64,000 bases of DNA from Cacajao melanocephalus (GCA_963573385.1 CAUYLG010017914.1:1-64000), one strand, 5' to 3'; positions 42,501 through 55,716 are shown, counted from the first letter of the stretch. Notes: generated from the sequence alone by a model not told the origin. Translations and numbers: made by a program.

Positions 42501-45174
42501 GCAAAATTCTGAAGTTAGGTAATATATTTTACCATAACAATTTTAATGGTATCAAGTTATAAGAGATTTAAAAGATGATAAGCGATTTTACCTCACCTAA
42601 CAAACTTTTGCCACTTTCTTATTAAGAAACAAATTTCAAAGATTAACTAATGTGACCTTCCTTTTGAAAAATCTGAAGGTTGTTTTTCAAGATTTTTCAA
42701 CTGCGTATCAAACCTCCACAGGCATTCTTTCTCTGCTATATTATCATATAATTTTCCAAAGTGAAATAAAATTAGACTTTGCCACCACTGGAATCGACAC
42801 TCATGTACTTAATTTCTTTAAGGCGTGATGTGTATGATGTAGTTTTAATTTCTGTTACAAAGGAGATCATAAATAATGAATTATTTCTTTTTAAATTTTA
42901 ATTTTTTAAGTGATAGCCTTTCTTATATGCCTTTTTTAAAATTTAGAATAAACCAAAATGGCATCTGATAGTTACATGGAGAGCTTCCTATGGACATGCT
43001 GTCAGTTGGAAAGCATTTATATTCAAAGCCACATTCTTATAGCATATGTTACAAAGAATATGATTGTCACCTAGGTTCCTTGGCAACTCAGAATTAAAAA
43101 TGCACTGAATTACAAACATAAATGAAGATGCTGCCACTTATATTAACATCTCTCTATTCATTTCATATTTATATAGGGACCAAAAATTAAAAACTTTAAG
43201 AACTAAATCTGTGTTCTCTTGTAGAAGAAAAATGTGACATCTCTTGAACTACTAGTTCTTTATAATTCTAAACAGGAAAAATTACCCTCTTATAAGAATT
43301 CATTTTTTCACATAGGGTTGCCCATGTCTTATGCTCTCTGCTTGTTTAAAACTCACATAAATGATAACAACCCACTGAAAGTAGGAGTCGTACTTCTAAT
43401 TTCAGTGTCAGCATTATGAAAATAAAATATATAAAATAAAGTACATGTCTATATGGAGGGGCAGCATAGCTTATTTTAATGGAAAAGATTTAGACTGTGA
43501 GCTGAGAGCTCATGTCTAATCTTCCCTTTATTATTATGAATAATGATACTCATCCTTTACCTGTATGTCAGGCAGGGATTCTGGAAGCTGTATATATGTG
43601 AAAGCATTTGCATCCTATGTAGCACACAGACTAGTATTGTTACCAATGTTACTCATTAAAGTAGGAATTTAAAGATCCCGAAGAACTTTTAGATTCAGTT
43701 TTCTGGGTTTCCCATATCCATATGTTTTGTTTTCTGTGTTCTAAAAGGCAGTTGAGTTTATTTAGTGTTAATTCTGCATCAGCAAGCCCAGTGCTGTGCA
43801 CACAGTAGGATTTTTAATGTTTGTTTATCAAGCGGTGAATGAATGCTTTGGAGTACAATTGAATAGTTGAGACAAATACAGTAAATGCAGTTTAAGTTGA
43901 ATGATTCTTTTCAAATCATTTTATCTGCTGTGTTTAAATACCATTAGTAAAATGTTGACAAATTTGGACTCTTTATTATCTGGCATAACATCAGAACTAC
44001 CTAAGAGTTTATTTTAGCACTGTCACATTGCTAAACAAAGCTCAGCAGTTATGACTTTAGTTTGGCACAATTTCCTACCTATTTCAGAAGGATGAAGTAT
44101 GGTTTATGCTAGTTGTTTGTCTCCAACCTTCATAACACTTATTTAAACATTGCATTATTTCCAAATTAGCCTAAAAAGCTCCATTCATTCACTGCTCTTT
44201 GGCTGGTGTGCCCCTTACTCACTGATTCATTGACTGTGATTGATTATAAACTGCCAGTGGGATTCCCCTTCTATGGATTTGTCATTTGTTACAGTTTAAA
44301 TGATTCACAATCCCCTCTGCTATTGGACTTTATAATGTGTAATACGGTGTTTTTAATGACCTTCCCTGCAAAATACACGCCTCTAATCTCAGGTCAGCCT
44401 GGTTTAAATCTGTTTTGTTGGACATTACTCCAAAGAAAATTTGTGTTCCTCGTTATTCTTCTCTTTCCATGAAACCATATTTTAAAAGCCAGAGTACAAA
44501 GTAATTGTGTCTGTATAAAATATTTTCATAAAGATAAACAGCCACAATATTCTACATTAGTCTTTTCACCAGAATCACCTTTTACAAATAATTTTCTTAA
44601 TTCCTGATAAATTGTATAAAGTTCCACAAAGCTACCCTTTTAGTTAGTTGTGTACTGGCCTGATTGTGAACTCCTTAAGAAAAAGGATAAAACCACTTTT
44701 GCTTTCCATCATCAGCACAGTTCTTTATACTTAGCAACTTTAAAGAGTAGCCAACAGTTTTCATCAAACAAATTGTCCTAATACTTCCATAAAAGATTCA
44801 TAAAAACTTCTTTCTGGGACTGCTCCACAAAGGTCTTTAGGAAAACTGTTGCTTAAAACCAAAAAAATTCAAGAGCAGGAGCACAGCTGTCATGCAATTT
44901 TCAGATCAAGTAAAAGACCAGGCATTAGAGCATTCGGACTTTCATCTGAAACTGCTTATTTAGTTTGTGGTGGAGAACTAAATACTGTGAAATTTCGTCC
45001 AAATTCATCGAGATATTCTCCTATCTCCCTTCCAAAAGAAGGAAGACTAGGATCATTTTCATTAAATCTTATTCAAGAGCAAGGTTATTGAGTCTTATAA
45101 ATTTCTGGTCAAAAAAATAATGGGAAAGTGAATTAACACTGACTTTATGCTGTTTTTTGTGGGGTTCTGTGCAG
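39501..45174. other. Intronic sequence, little recognised
   Basis: Largely unique-looking AT-rich intron. 39990-40330 resembles a dispersed repeat (CAGCTGCAAGTAACTAAGAC, TTTTATTATCTCACATAACA) that I cannot name. A weak sense MIR is possible at 43480-43640. A 94-codon open frame at 41664-41948 has no recognised homology. Confidence 0.45.
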
Positions 45175-45360
45175 CTAGTTGCTTTATATAATTTATCTCA
45201 TTTCATCTTGACTACAATCAATATTAGGCCTTTATGGTTCTCATTTCAAGAAAGGTTAAGTAATTCATGCAAGGTTACACAGCTAACAAGAGGAATGGCC
45301 ATAATGTGAACTCATTTATGACTGACAAGAAAGCCCATGCTATTTAATTACCCACTCTGT
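45175..45360 (-). mobile_element. MIR, antisense
   Basis: AATTTATCTCATTTCATCTT, AGAAAGGTTAAGTAATTCAT, GCAAGGTTACACAGCTAACA and AAGCCCATGCTATTTAATTA follow the reversed MIR core to its end. Confidence 0.75.
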
Positions 45361-45937
45361 TATTCGTGCTTTTTACCTTTAATTAATAACCAGACTTGGT
45401 TGTTAAATGAATCTTAACTATTTTATATGGGTGAACTGACATGAGTTAATGTAAAGAATATTGAAGCTAAAAACTAAGTTGTCATTTGTCATACAGAAAA
45501 ATAAATAGTAATGCAGTCATATTTAAAAATCAGCTGGATGCACAGAAGGAATCAATCTGTAAAGAACTTTCATTGTTTAATAAGTTTGATGTCAATAAAA
45601 ATCCTACTTATTTCTCCAGCTTTGAGTGGATAACCTTCTGTGGCTGGCTGTGCAGTAGGCAAATGGAAGTACCCTTGATTTTGACTTTATTCAGGAAGTG
45701 AATCCAGAGAGAATATAAGCACCTTTTCTATTCTTCCTCATCTTTAGGCACCCTAGAGAAGTTTGCTGATGTTAATAACCAACTATATCACTTTTGAAAA
45801 GTTAGTTTAATATATGTTGATCATTTCCTTTCTTTCTGCCTTGTTGGAGGAACACATTCTTCTCCAGAAAAGGACAGACCTTTCTTGGATTTATATACAT
45901 ATTATGCAGAAACCTTTCTTCTAGAACTTCCATATAT
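45361..45937. other. Intronic sequence, nothing recognised
   Basis: No element was recognised. Confidence 0.45.
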
Positions 45938-45949
45938 AAAAGAATTCTA

Positions 45950-46734
<785 letters not shown>

Positions 46735-46885
46735 TTAATTTTAGACATGAGGTCTCACTATGTTGCCCAGGCTGGAGTGCAGTGGCTAGTCACAGGTACA
46801 ATCATAGCACAGCACAGCCTCGAACTCCTGGGTCCTGCAGTCCTCCCACTTAACCTCCCCACTACAGATGTACTTTATTATGCCC
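46735..46885 (-). mobile_element. Alu-monomer-like fragment, antisense
   Basis: ATGAGGTCTCACTATGTTGC, CCAGGCTGGAGTGCAGTGGC and CTCGAACTCCTGGGTCCTGC, ending in TTATGCCCAGCTTC. This is a left-monomer (FLAM-like) Alu without a dimer partner. Confidence 0.75.
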
Positions 46886-47055
46886 AGCTTCTTCTATCTG
46901 ATTTTTGAGAGCACTTATGCTATTCAATAATTCTGCCCATCAGGAAGGATAATCTAGAAATGTAATGAAAGGGAAACTTAGGATGGTTATGAAGTCATCT
47001 AGCTTAAGTTAGACCATTTCTCCTATATCACAGGATAATGTATGATTTACCTTAT
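46806..47055. repeat. Local duplication, copy 1
   Basis: Direct duplicate of 50534-50789. It starts inside the Alu monomer at AGCACAG and runs through unique sequence (CCCAGCTTCTTCTATCTGAT, GGAAGGATAATCTAGAAATG, GGATGGTTATGAAGTCATCT) to TACCTTATT. About nine in ten bases agree. Confidence 0.9.
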
Positions 47056-47384
47056 TTGTATTGCTGGGGGCTGGGGGACTATACTATATTAATCTCAGGC
47101 TTTGGAGTCTGACTTCACTAAAGGTAGGTGATTTGACATTTAAAAAAATTTTTGAGCCTTAGTTGTCTCAATTATAAAATAGAAACTATAGGTTTAAAGA
47201 GGTTTAAACTTAATCCTCTTCAAATAGATACATTTGTATATGATGTATTATATATATTATTAAATATACATGTAATTTAATATGGTATCTGTCACATACT
47301 CAGTAAACATTAGCTTCTATAGCATTAATATTAATATTGTTTTTATTGGTGGTGGCATTGGCCATGGTAAAAAGTACTACTGTT

Positions 47385-47684
47385 GGCTGGGCATGGTTGA
47401 CTCATACCTATAATCCCAGCATTTTGGAAGGCCAAGGCAGATGAATCATTTGAGCCCAGGAGTTTGAGACCAGCCTAGGCAACATGATGAAAACCCATCT
47501 CTACAAAAAGTACAAAAGTTAACCGGGCATGGTGGCATATGCCTGTAGTCTCAACTACTTGGGTGGCTGAGGAGGGAGGATCACTTCAGCCCACGAGGTA
47601 GAGGTTGCAGTGAGCCCAGATGGTGCCACTATACTCCAGCCTAGGCGACAGAACAAGATCCTGTCTCAAAAATAAAAATAAAAA
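47385..47684 (+). mobile_element. Alu (old, AluJ-like)
   Basis: GGCTGGGCATGGTTGACTCA starts the element. AGACCAGCCTAGGCAACATG and GTCTCAACTACTTGGGTGGC are typical of older subfamilies. The tail is (AAAAATA)n. Confidence 0.93.
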
Positions 47685-47689
47685 AGCAC

Positions 47690-50372
47690 AACTGTTCTCA
47701 GGGATGCAAAGAAGTTTCAACATATGCAAATCAATAAATGTGGTACATCACATCAACAAAAATTGCCAAAAATCATATAATCAATAGATGCCAAAAAAGC
47801 ATTTAATAAAATTCAATGTCTTTTCATTATAATAAAAAAAATGTCAACAAACTAGGCATAGAAGGAATATACCTTAACGTGAAAAGGTCATGTATGACAA
47901 ACCCACAGCTAGTATTATACTGTATGGGAAAAAACTAAAAGGCTTTTCTGTGAGATCTGGAACAAAAAAGGATGCCCACTTTTATGACTTTTATTCACAA
48001 TGTTTATTCCTGGCAAGGGAGTCCTAGCCAGAGCAATTAGGCAAGGGAAAGAAATTAAGGGCATCTTAATTGGAAAGGAAGAAGTTAAATTAGCCTTGTT
48101 TGCAGGGAGTATGAGTTTACATTTAGAAAAACTTGTAGATGCCACCAAAAACACTATTAGAACTGACAAACTCAGGAAAGTTGCAAGATACATAATTAAC
48201 ATGCAAAAATCAATAATATGTTTATATGTCAACAGTGAAGGAACTAAAAAAGAAACTCTAAAAGGAATTCCATTTAAGATAGGTACAAATAAAATAAAAT
48301 GCCTAGGAGTAAACTTAACCAAAGAAGTGAAAGATCTCTACAATGAGAACTATAAAACATTGAGGAAAGAAATTAAAGGTTCCTACTACAATGAGATCAT
48401 CTCACCCCAATTAAAATGGCTTTTTTCAAAAAGGCAATAACTGATGCTGGTGAGGATGTGGAGAAAGGAGAACGCTTGTGTAATCTTGGTGGAAATGTAA
48501 ATTAGCACAGCCACTATGAGAGAACAAAAATCTACATAGAACTACCTTACGGTGGAAAGATATTCCATGTTATTGATTTGGGAGAATCAATATTGTTAAA
48601 ATGACCATAGACCCAAAGCAATCTACAGATTCAATGTAATCTCTATCAAAATACCAATGACATTATTCACAGAAATAGAAAAAATAATCCTAAAATGTAT
48701 ATGAAACCGCAAAAGACTATCATAGCTAAAGGAATCCTGAGCAAAAAGAACAAACTGGAGGCATCACATTACCTGACTTCAAATTATACCACAAAGCTGT
48801 AGTAACCAAAACAGCATGGTTCTGTCATAAAAACAGACACAGAAGCCACTGGAACAGAATAGAGAACCCAGAAATAAATTCATGCATTTACAGTGAACTG
48901 ACTTTTGAAAAAGTCACCAAGAACATACCTTGTGAAAAGGACAGTCTCTTTAGTGCTGGGAAAATTTGACATCTATATGCAGAAGAATGAAACTAGAAAC
49001 CTACATCTCACTATATACAAAAATCAAATAAAAATGGATTAAAGACCTAAATATAAGATCTCAAACTATGAAACTACTAAAAGAAAACATTGAGGGAGTG
49101 ATTCAGGACATTTGTCTGGGCAAAGATTATTTGGATTAAGACCTCAAAAGCACAGTCAACCACAGTAAAAATGGACAAATGGGATCACATCAAGCTAAAA
49201 AGCTTCTGAACAGCAAAGGAAAAGAAATCAACAAAGTGAAGAGAACAACCCACAGAGAGGGATCAAATATTTGCAAATTACCTAACAAGGGACTAATAAC
49301 CAGAATATTTAAAGAGCTCAAACAACTCGATAAGAGAAAAAAGAATCTGTTTTAAAAATGGGCAAAAGATCTGAATAGTAGTTTCTCAAAATAAGACATT
49401 CAAATGGCCAAAAAGTATGTGGAATGATGCTCATCATCACTAATCATTAGAGAAATGCAAATCCAAACTACAATGAGATACCATTGCAACCCAGTTGAAA
49501 CAGCTTTTTTTTTTTTTTTTTTTTTTCCCCCAAAAAGGCAATAACTGATACTGGTGAGGATGTGGAGAAAGGAGAACCCTTGTATAATCTTGGTGGGAAT
49601 GTAAATTAGTACAGCCACTATGAGAGAAAAATATGGATGTTCCTCTAAAAACTAAACTAGAACTACCTTACAATCCAGCAATCCCACTGCTGGGTATATA
49701 TTTAAAAGAAAAGAAATCAGTATATCAAAGTGATATCTTTATTCTCATATTTATTACAGCACTGTTCACAGTAGTCAAGATACGTGTCCGTCAGTGAAGT
49801 GTCCATCAGTGAATAAATGTGTGTCCATCAGTGAATAAATGGATAAAGAAAATGTGGTACATGTACACAAAGGGTATTATACAGCCATAAAAAAGAATGA
49901 AATCCAGTCATTTGCAATAGCATGAATGGAACTGGAGGATGTTATGTTAAGTGAGATAAACCAGGCACAGAAAGACAAATACTGCATGTTCTCACTCATA
50001 TGTGGGAGCTTATAAAAAATGAACTCATAGAGATAGAGAGTAGAATGATGGCTACTAGAGGCTGGGAAGTATAGTGTAGAGGGGATGATAAAGAGGGGAA
50101 TAGAGTGGGGTTAAGGGGTTCAAAAATATAGTTAAGTAGGAGAAATAAGATCTAATGTTCAGTAGTACAACAAACCAACTGTAGTTAATATACTGTATGT
50201 TTCAAAATAACTAAAAGGGTGGGATTTTTCACACGAAGAAATGATAAATGTTTGAAATCATGACTATCCTGATTACCCCGATTGGATCATTACACATTGT
50301 GTGCTTTTTTTTTTTACAAAAATATCACATGTACCCCATAAATATGTACTCTTATGTATTCATAATAAAATA
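47690..50372 (+). mobile_element. 5'-truncated L1 (L1PB/L1MA-like) with internal rearrangement
   Basis: A 2.7-kb 3' portion of L1 ending in the 3' UTR and AATAAAAT. A 146-codon open frame at 48000-48440 encodes ORF2p reverse-transcriptase text (AIRQGKEIKGILIGKEEVKL, INMQKS, then KCLGVNLTKEVKDLYNENYK). The catalytic FADD motif reads FAGS, so even this piece is inactive. About 150 bp starting near 48382 is out of place: it duplicates sequence that belongs near 49470-49670, after which ORF2 order resumes at GGAAAGATATTCCATG. A 22-base T run sits at 49505-49526, and GTCCATCAGTGAATAAAT is locally triplicated at 49785-49841. Confidence 0.93.
48382..48535 (+). repeat. Out-of-order duplicate within the L1
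   Basis: It shares with 49471-49670 the non-consensus phrases CAAAAAGGCAATAACTGAT, GGTGAGGATGTGGAGAAAGG, TAATCTTGGTGG and AGCCACTATGAGAGA, then AGAACTACCTTAC. It therefore derives from this same L1 copy rather than from another element. Confidence 0.88.
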
Positions 50373-50533
50373 ATTTTTAAGCTACCAATATTACTATTTT
50401 ATTTACATTTTCAAAAAAATATTTAAAGAAAATATGGTGATAGTATTCACTGTGGTAATTAAATATTTTTAAAATATTCTTGGAATTAATCTTTGTAGAA
50501 ATTGATAATAGATTTGTGAAGGTATCATAAGTT

Positions 50534-50789
50534 AGCACAGTACAGCCTTGAACTCCTGGGTTCAGGGATCCTCCCACCTAAACCTCCCCACTACAAATGC
50601 ATTCTATCATGCCCAGCTTCTTCTATCTGATTGTTGAGAAGCCTTATAGTATTCAATAATTCTGCCCATCAGGAAGGATAATCTAGAAATGTAATCAAAG
50701 GGAAACTTATGATGGTTATGAAGTCATCTGGCCTGAGCTAGAACATTTCTCCTATATCACAGAATAATGTAAGTATGACTTACCTTATT
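50534..50789. repeat. Local duplication, copy 2
   Basis: Partner of 46806-47055 in the same orientation, 3.7 kb away. Only the 3' part of the Alu monomer is included. The intervening interval holds an Alu and a rearranged L1. Confidence 0.9.
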
Positions 50790-51589
50790 ACCTTACTAGT
50801 GGCAGTCGTCAGAAAATGAGATCTTGCCTCCCTAGTGAATGCTTTTGATTTTGGGAAAAGATCTGTTAGGCTTCGGATAAATGTTAGTTGTTGGGAGAAA
50901 CAATGAGCCTTCACACCCCTGGGTGTCTTCAAAATTTGGACAAAGCTGCTGTATTCTAATTATTTTAGTGTTTATCTGGGTCAGTAGATGTTTCTAAATG
51001 TGCACAAGCTCTATCCTGAGTGAATTCTCTAGCTTGCAGCCTAAATTTAAATAAGACAAAAATAAATATTAAAGAATGAGATAAAAATACATAATAATAA
51101 ACACTAATAATGACTAAAATACAAAGTAATAATTTGTATATATAGAGAACTGTATATATATATGAGATTTTTCTGTTGATGATGTTTCATCTTTCTCTGA
51201 ATCATTTTATTTTTCATAAAAGAAGTAAGGTTGTGTGCTTTTCTTTTAGCTAAGTGGACTTCAGCTTTATCAGTAACAAAAATTAAATAACTGTCACCGA
51301 AAATGTAAAGGTTTTTAAGAGAATTTTTGGCAAAGTAATGTCAACCTTTCCTTTAAGAAACAGTTAGCTGCTGGAAGACCACAAATGGGTGCTAAGTTTC
51401 AGGCAGCTCCTAAGTAAGCTGGTATCTCTTTAGAAAATATGTTTAATTCCTGTTCACACTAGACTGTGTCATTAATAATTAAATGCCTAATGATTCTCTT
51501 CTCACAGAATTTTAAATTTTGCTGGGGCTAATAGAAATCATTGCAGGGTAGAAGAAAATACTGTGCTAGAAAGTATCAATTTATGTACT
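50790..51589. other. Intronic sequence, nothing recognised
   Basis: AT-rich; no element was recognised. Confidence 0.45.
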
Positions 51590-52880
51590 CTAACATTTGT
51601 TAAATGCCTATTAGGTGTAGGGCCTGATATAAAGAAATCTAAACAATTAGTTGCAGTGCAAAGTTGCAAGTGTTAATATGGTGCTTCGGTCATAGATGGT
51701 ACTTAATATATGTTAAATGTATAAATGATTAATGAATGAGTGTCTAACTGCTTCACAGAAAGTGCAGTGAAGAAAAAGGAAGAAATGACTCTTTACCTAT
51801 GATTTATAGAGAAGATTATGCTACAACTATATATTAAGAGGTGAGCAGGAGAGCTAAAATGAGCAGGTCAAGAGGGCAGCACAGAACATTCCAGGTAGAG
51901 AGAATAAGATATGAAAAGGCATGAAGATATTTTTCTTTTTGTTTTAAAGTAAAAGAACAGTGTCAGGTGTGGTGATGCATACCTATAATCACAGCACTTT
52001 GGGAGGCTGAGGCAGGAGGATTGATTGAGGCCAGGAGTTCAAGACTGGGCAACATAGTGAGACCCTGGCTCTACAGGGGAAAAAAACAAAAGCACTTTAG
52101 CCGAGGGTGGTGGTATGCACTTGTAGTCCCAGCTACTCAGGAAGGTAAGGCGGGAGGATCACTTGAGGCCAGGAGTTCAAGGCTGCAGTGAGCCATGGTC
52201 TTGCCACTGCACTTCAGGCTGGGTGACAGAGTGAGACCCTGACTCAATAAATGAATGCAAAAGAATAGAATGTGTTCAAGGAAGGGGAAGAGGCTCTGTG
52301 ACTGACTCATAGTGTGTGTGGCAGAGTGGTGAGAAATGAGCTAGACTGAAAGCCTCAGAGTATTAAAATTAAACTGACATTTTAGAAAGATAACTCTGAC
52401 TGAAATGTGGAGGATGGGTAGAGAGAGAAGACCCAAAAGGCAGAGATAAATTAAAAAGGGTATTGGATTCAAACAAGAGAAAAGTGATGATCTGAACTAA
52501 AACAGTGTCCTCAGAGATAGAGGGGAGAGCTGAGAACTATTTGGAGATAGAATTGACGGAACTTAATTATTTGCTTATTATTATGAATGGAGGCATTATG
52601 ACTTTTAGATTTCTACCTTAAACTAATAGGTAGATGGTAAAGATAGTAATTAGAACTAATGATGTAAAATGCTTACATATTGAACTTTTACTTTGGGGAC
52701 CACAAAAAAATGTCCAGGAAACACTTGGAATTCTGTATGCAGAGGCACAAAACACACAAAGGTAGATTCTGTATTTTTCTGCGGACAAGATAGCTGAAGC
52801 TGTAAAAGTGAGTGAGATCACCAGCAAAAGCCAGTACCATGGTATATTGAGAGGTCTAAAACTTACCCACTAAGACCAGT
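51590..52880 (-). mobile_element. L2 LINE, antisense, split by an Alu
   Basis: It begins TTTGTTAAATGCCTATTAGG. CAGAACATTCCAGGTAGAGA comes before the Alu and TTTAGAAAGATAACTCTGAC, GTGGAGGATGGG, AGAATTGACGGAACTTAA and GATTTCTACCTTAAAC after it, in antisense ORF2 order. Confidence 0.75.
51963..52256 (+). mobile_element. Alu (AluJ-like), inside L2
   Basis: CAGGTGTGGTGATGCATACC starts the element, TTCAAGACTGGGCAACATAG is internal, and the tail is AATAAATGAATG. AAAAGAACAG before and AAAAGAATAG after are likely target duplicates. Confidence 0.94.
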
Positions 52881-53034
52881 GTCAGGAATAATAAAGATTG
52901 TATTTGAGGGATTTCTAAGGTAACCCAAGTATTTTCACAAGTATGTGAAAACCAGTGGTTATATTTAATTGACATCTTGCAAGTGTCCCACTGGAGTTTT
53001 TAAAAGCGATTCATTCACTGAGTTAAAAATTCAA

Positions 53035-53330
53035 GGCCAGGTTCAGTGGCTCATGTCTGAAATCCCAGCATTTATGAGGCTGAGGCAGGCGGATCACTTG
53101 AGGTCAGGAGTTTGAGACCAGCCTGGCCAACATGGCAAAACTCCGTTTCTACTAAAAATACAAAAATTGGCCAGGCGTGGTGGCACATACCTGTAATGCC
53201 AGCTACTTGGGAGCTGAGGCACGAGAATCGATTGAACCCAGGAAGGCGAAGGTTGCAGTGGGCCCAGATCGCACCAACACACTTCAGGTCAACAAAGTGA
53301 GACTCTGTCTCAAAACAAAAAAAAAAATCA
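53035..53330 (+). mobile_element. Alu
   Basis: GGCCAGGTTCAGTGGCTCAT starts the element. Both monomers are present with a short deletion near the end (ACACACTTCAGGTCAACAAA). Confidence 0.95.
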
Positions 53331-53680
53331 GTAATACAAAATAAATAAAATAAGAAAATAAAAATTTTAGTTGTAGGATTTTTAAGTTAATGTGTTTATT
53401 AAATCATTGCAGTCATATTAGTGATTTATATTGAAATTCAAGAAGCATGACATAGTTTTACACAAATCTGTCTTTTTGTGTAATGAATTTAATATGCAAG
53501 TGAATTAATTCTGTTAAATAAAATAGTACTTCTCTACTCTCAGTTCACTGATGCTTTTTTTCTTCTCATTTCAGGAAAAAAAAATCCACATTTCAAAAAT
53601 GTCATATACTCTAGATTAAAAGGTTTAAAACTTTTTACTGAGACCCACAGTAAGAATGTATTTCACCTTTCCATCAAGTA

Positions 53681-54223
53681 CAGTTGGTCTTTGTACAATG
53701 AGGGGTTTAGGGGTACTCACTTCCCACACGATCAGAATACCACATAAAACTTTTGACTTGTCCAAATCTTTACTAATACCCTACTGTTGACCAGAGCCTC
53801 ACCGATAACATAAACAGTCGATTAACAAACATTTTGTGTTTTATGTATTATATACTATTATATATTCTTACAATAAAGTAAGCTAGAGAAAAAGAAATGT
53901 TACTAAGAATCATAAGGAAAAGAAAACATATTTACGGAGGGGTAATAATTAAATATATAAATAATTAAATATATTTACTTAATTCATTAAGTGGAGGTGG
54001 ATTCTCAAAAAGAGAATCCTTTGCATTCTTGAGTGAGTTGAGGAAGAGCAGGAGGACAAAGAGGAGGGGTCTTTCTGTCTCAGGGTTGCAGAGGGGGAAG
54101 AAGTGGAAGAGAAGGAAGGGGAACAGGAGAGACAGGCAAATTCAGTGTAACTTTTATTTTAAAAAAAATTCACATATAAATGGATCCTCACATTTCAAAT
54201 CCATATTGCCCCAGGGTCACCCG
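53681..54223. mobile_element. TcMar-Tigger-like non-autonomous DNA transposon
   Basis: It is flanked by TA on each side (53679-53680, 54224-54225), the duplication of pogo/Tigger elements. The ends are CAGTTGGTCTTTGTACAATG and, reversed, an imperfect partner ending GGGTCACCCG. Internal blocks TACCCTACTGTTGACCAGAG, CGATAACATAAACAGTCGAT and ACAATAAAGTAAGCTAGAGA match a widespread family with no transposase. Confidence 0.8.
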
Positions 54224-54231
54224 TATACACA

Positions 54232-54233
<2 letters not shown>

Positions 54234-54274
<41 letters not shown>
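54234..54274. repeat. (GT)n microsatellite
   Basis: About 20 uninterrupted GT units. Confidence 0.97.
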
Positions 54275-54276
<2 letters not shown>

Positions 54277-54534
54277 GCTGACACAAACCTTGCATGAAAC
54301 ACTACTTACCCTTGTTTGTTCCTGTACTCAGCACTTTTAATTTCCTTAATCTTTTTCAGTGTTTTGATTCATTGATAATTATTCTATTTCTTACTTTCAA
54401 TACATGTATGAGATTGTAAATATTAGGTTCTGAGATTATAAGCATGCACAATTCTCCTTTATCTTAAAATAAATAAACAAGAAGTACATATCTCTTGCTC
54501 TACTTATTTTATTTAATTTTCATTTTGTTTTAGT

Positions 54535-54695
54535 ATTTTTTTTTGACACGAGGTCTCACTTTGTTGCCCAGGCTGGAAAGTCGTGGTGTGATCATAGTTC
54601 ACTGCAGCCTTGAACTCCTGGGCTCAAGTGATCCTCCTACCTCAGCCTCCCAAGTAGCTGTTGGGCCTACAGGTGTGCACTACCATGCCCAGCTT
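54535..54695 (-). mobile_element. Alu left-monomer (FLAM-like), antisense
   Basis: Poly-T, then ACGAGGTCTCACTTTGTTGC, ending ACTACCATGCCCAGCT. No second monomer follows. Confidence 0.85.
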
Positions 54696-54854
54696 CAACT
54701 TATTTTAAAAATTGTGATTGATCTAACCTTCATTTACCTCCAAATTTCTAATGTATATATAATCAACACTTGCTACTTTAACCTTCCCACCACCAAGGCC
54801 CTTTTTCCTGCACTTACTCCCTTAGCGATCCCATCCAAAATCAGTTCCCTTGGT

Positions 54855-55085
54855 AATAGCTAACACTTGTATAACAACTAATGTTCCAAGCTAACTGCTT
54901 TACAATTGTTAATATATTTTACTCACAACAAAAATACAAAGCAGATTCTGTTTGTATCCACAGTGAGATTAAGTAGCTTGCTCAAGATTACACAGATGGC
55001 AAGCAGGGCAACTTGGATTCAAAACCAGGTATCATATATAACCAGTTCTTAAACTAATTTCTATAACACCACATTGCTGTTTATA
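54855..55085 (-). mobile_element. MIR, antisense
   Basis: GCTAACACTTGTATAACAAC, AGATTAAGTAGCTTGCTCAA, GATTACACAGATGGCAAGCA and a final ATAACACCACATTGCTG follow the reversed MIR nearly end to end. Confidence 0.75.
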
Positions 55086-55356
55086 TTTTCAATTATGATA
55101 TCTTTCTCTCATCTTATTTTTCTTCTCTCTCTCGATGTATCATTTATATTCAAAATTAAACTTTTCTGTGAAGACTGTTGTAACACTGGAATAATAGTCT
55201 AGAGGTAGCAGTAGTTGGTAAACGTTCTGACTACATGCTTGTATTACTTCAAGGGAAGAGAATGATGTTTTAATGAAAGTGATGCCATCAAGTTAGTTTA
55301 ACAATGATGAAGAAGGTGAGTGAACACTCTAGGACAAATGAAAATATATTCAAGGG

Positions 55357-55716
55357 TGTATTCATTTGCTAGGGCTGCCATAGCAGAATACTACAGACTG
55401 GAGGCTTACCAACAGAAATTTATTTTCTCACATTTCTGGAGACTGGAAGTCAAAGATCAAGATGTTGGCAGATTTGGTTTCTCCTAAGGCATCTCTCCTT
55501 GACTTGCACATGGCTACTTTCTTCACTGTACGTGCACTTCCCTGGTGTTTCTTCCTCTTCTTGTAAAGACATCAGACTTACGAGGTTAGGGCCCACCTCC
55601 TTGACCTCACTTAATGTGATATATCCATTTTAAGGACTTATTTCCAAAGACAGTCATATTCTCAGGTTTGCTGGAGATTTAGGACTTAAGAATCTTGGGG
55701 GAACTCTATTCAGTCT
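55357..55716 (-). mobile_element. MaLR (MLT1/MST-like) LTR, antisense
   Basis: TGTATTCATTTGCTAGGGCT, TTTATTTTCTCACATTTCTG, GATCAAGATGTTGGCAG, TTCTTCCTCTTCTTGTAAAG and AGTCATATTCTCAGG follow the LTR in reverse, as at 31699-32136. Confidence 0.8.

Noticed and set aside
47915..48322. 135-codon minus-strand open frame
   Set aside because: Mirror frame of the L1 ORF2 segment; no independent coding evidence.
48000..48440. 146-codon open frame
   Set aside because: It is a piece of L1 ORF2 with its catalytic FADD altered to FAGS and an out-of-place tail; annotated as part of the L1.
54029..54340. 103-codon open frame rich in Lys/Arg then Val/Cys
   Set aside because: It spans the right half of the Tigger-like element and the GT microsatellite.
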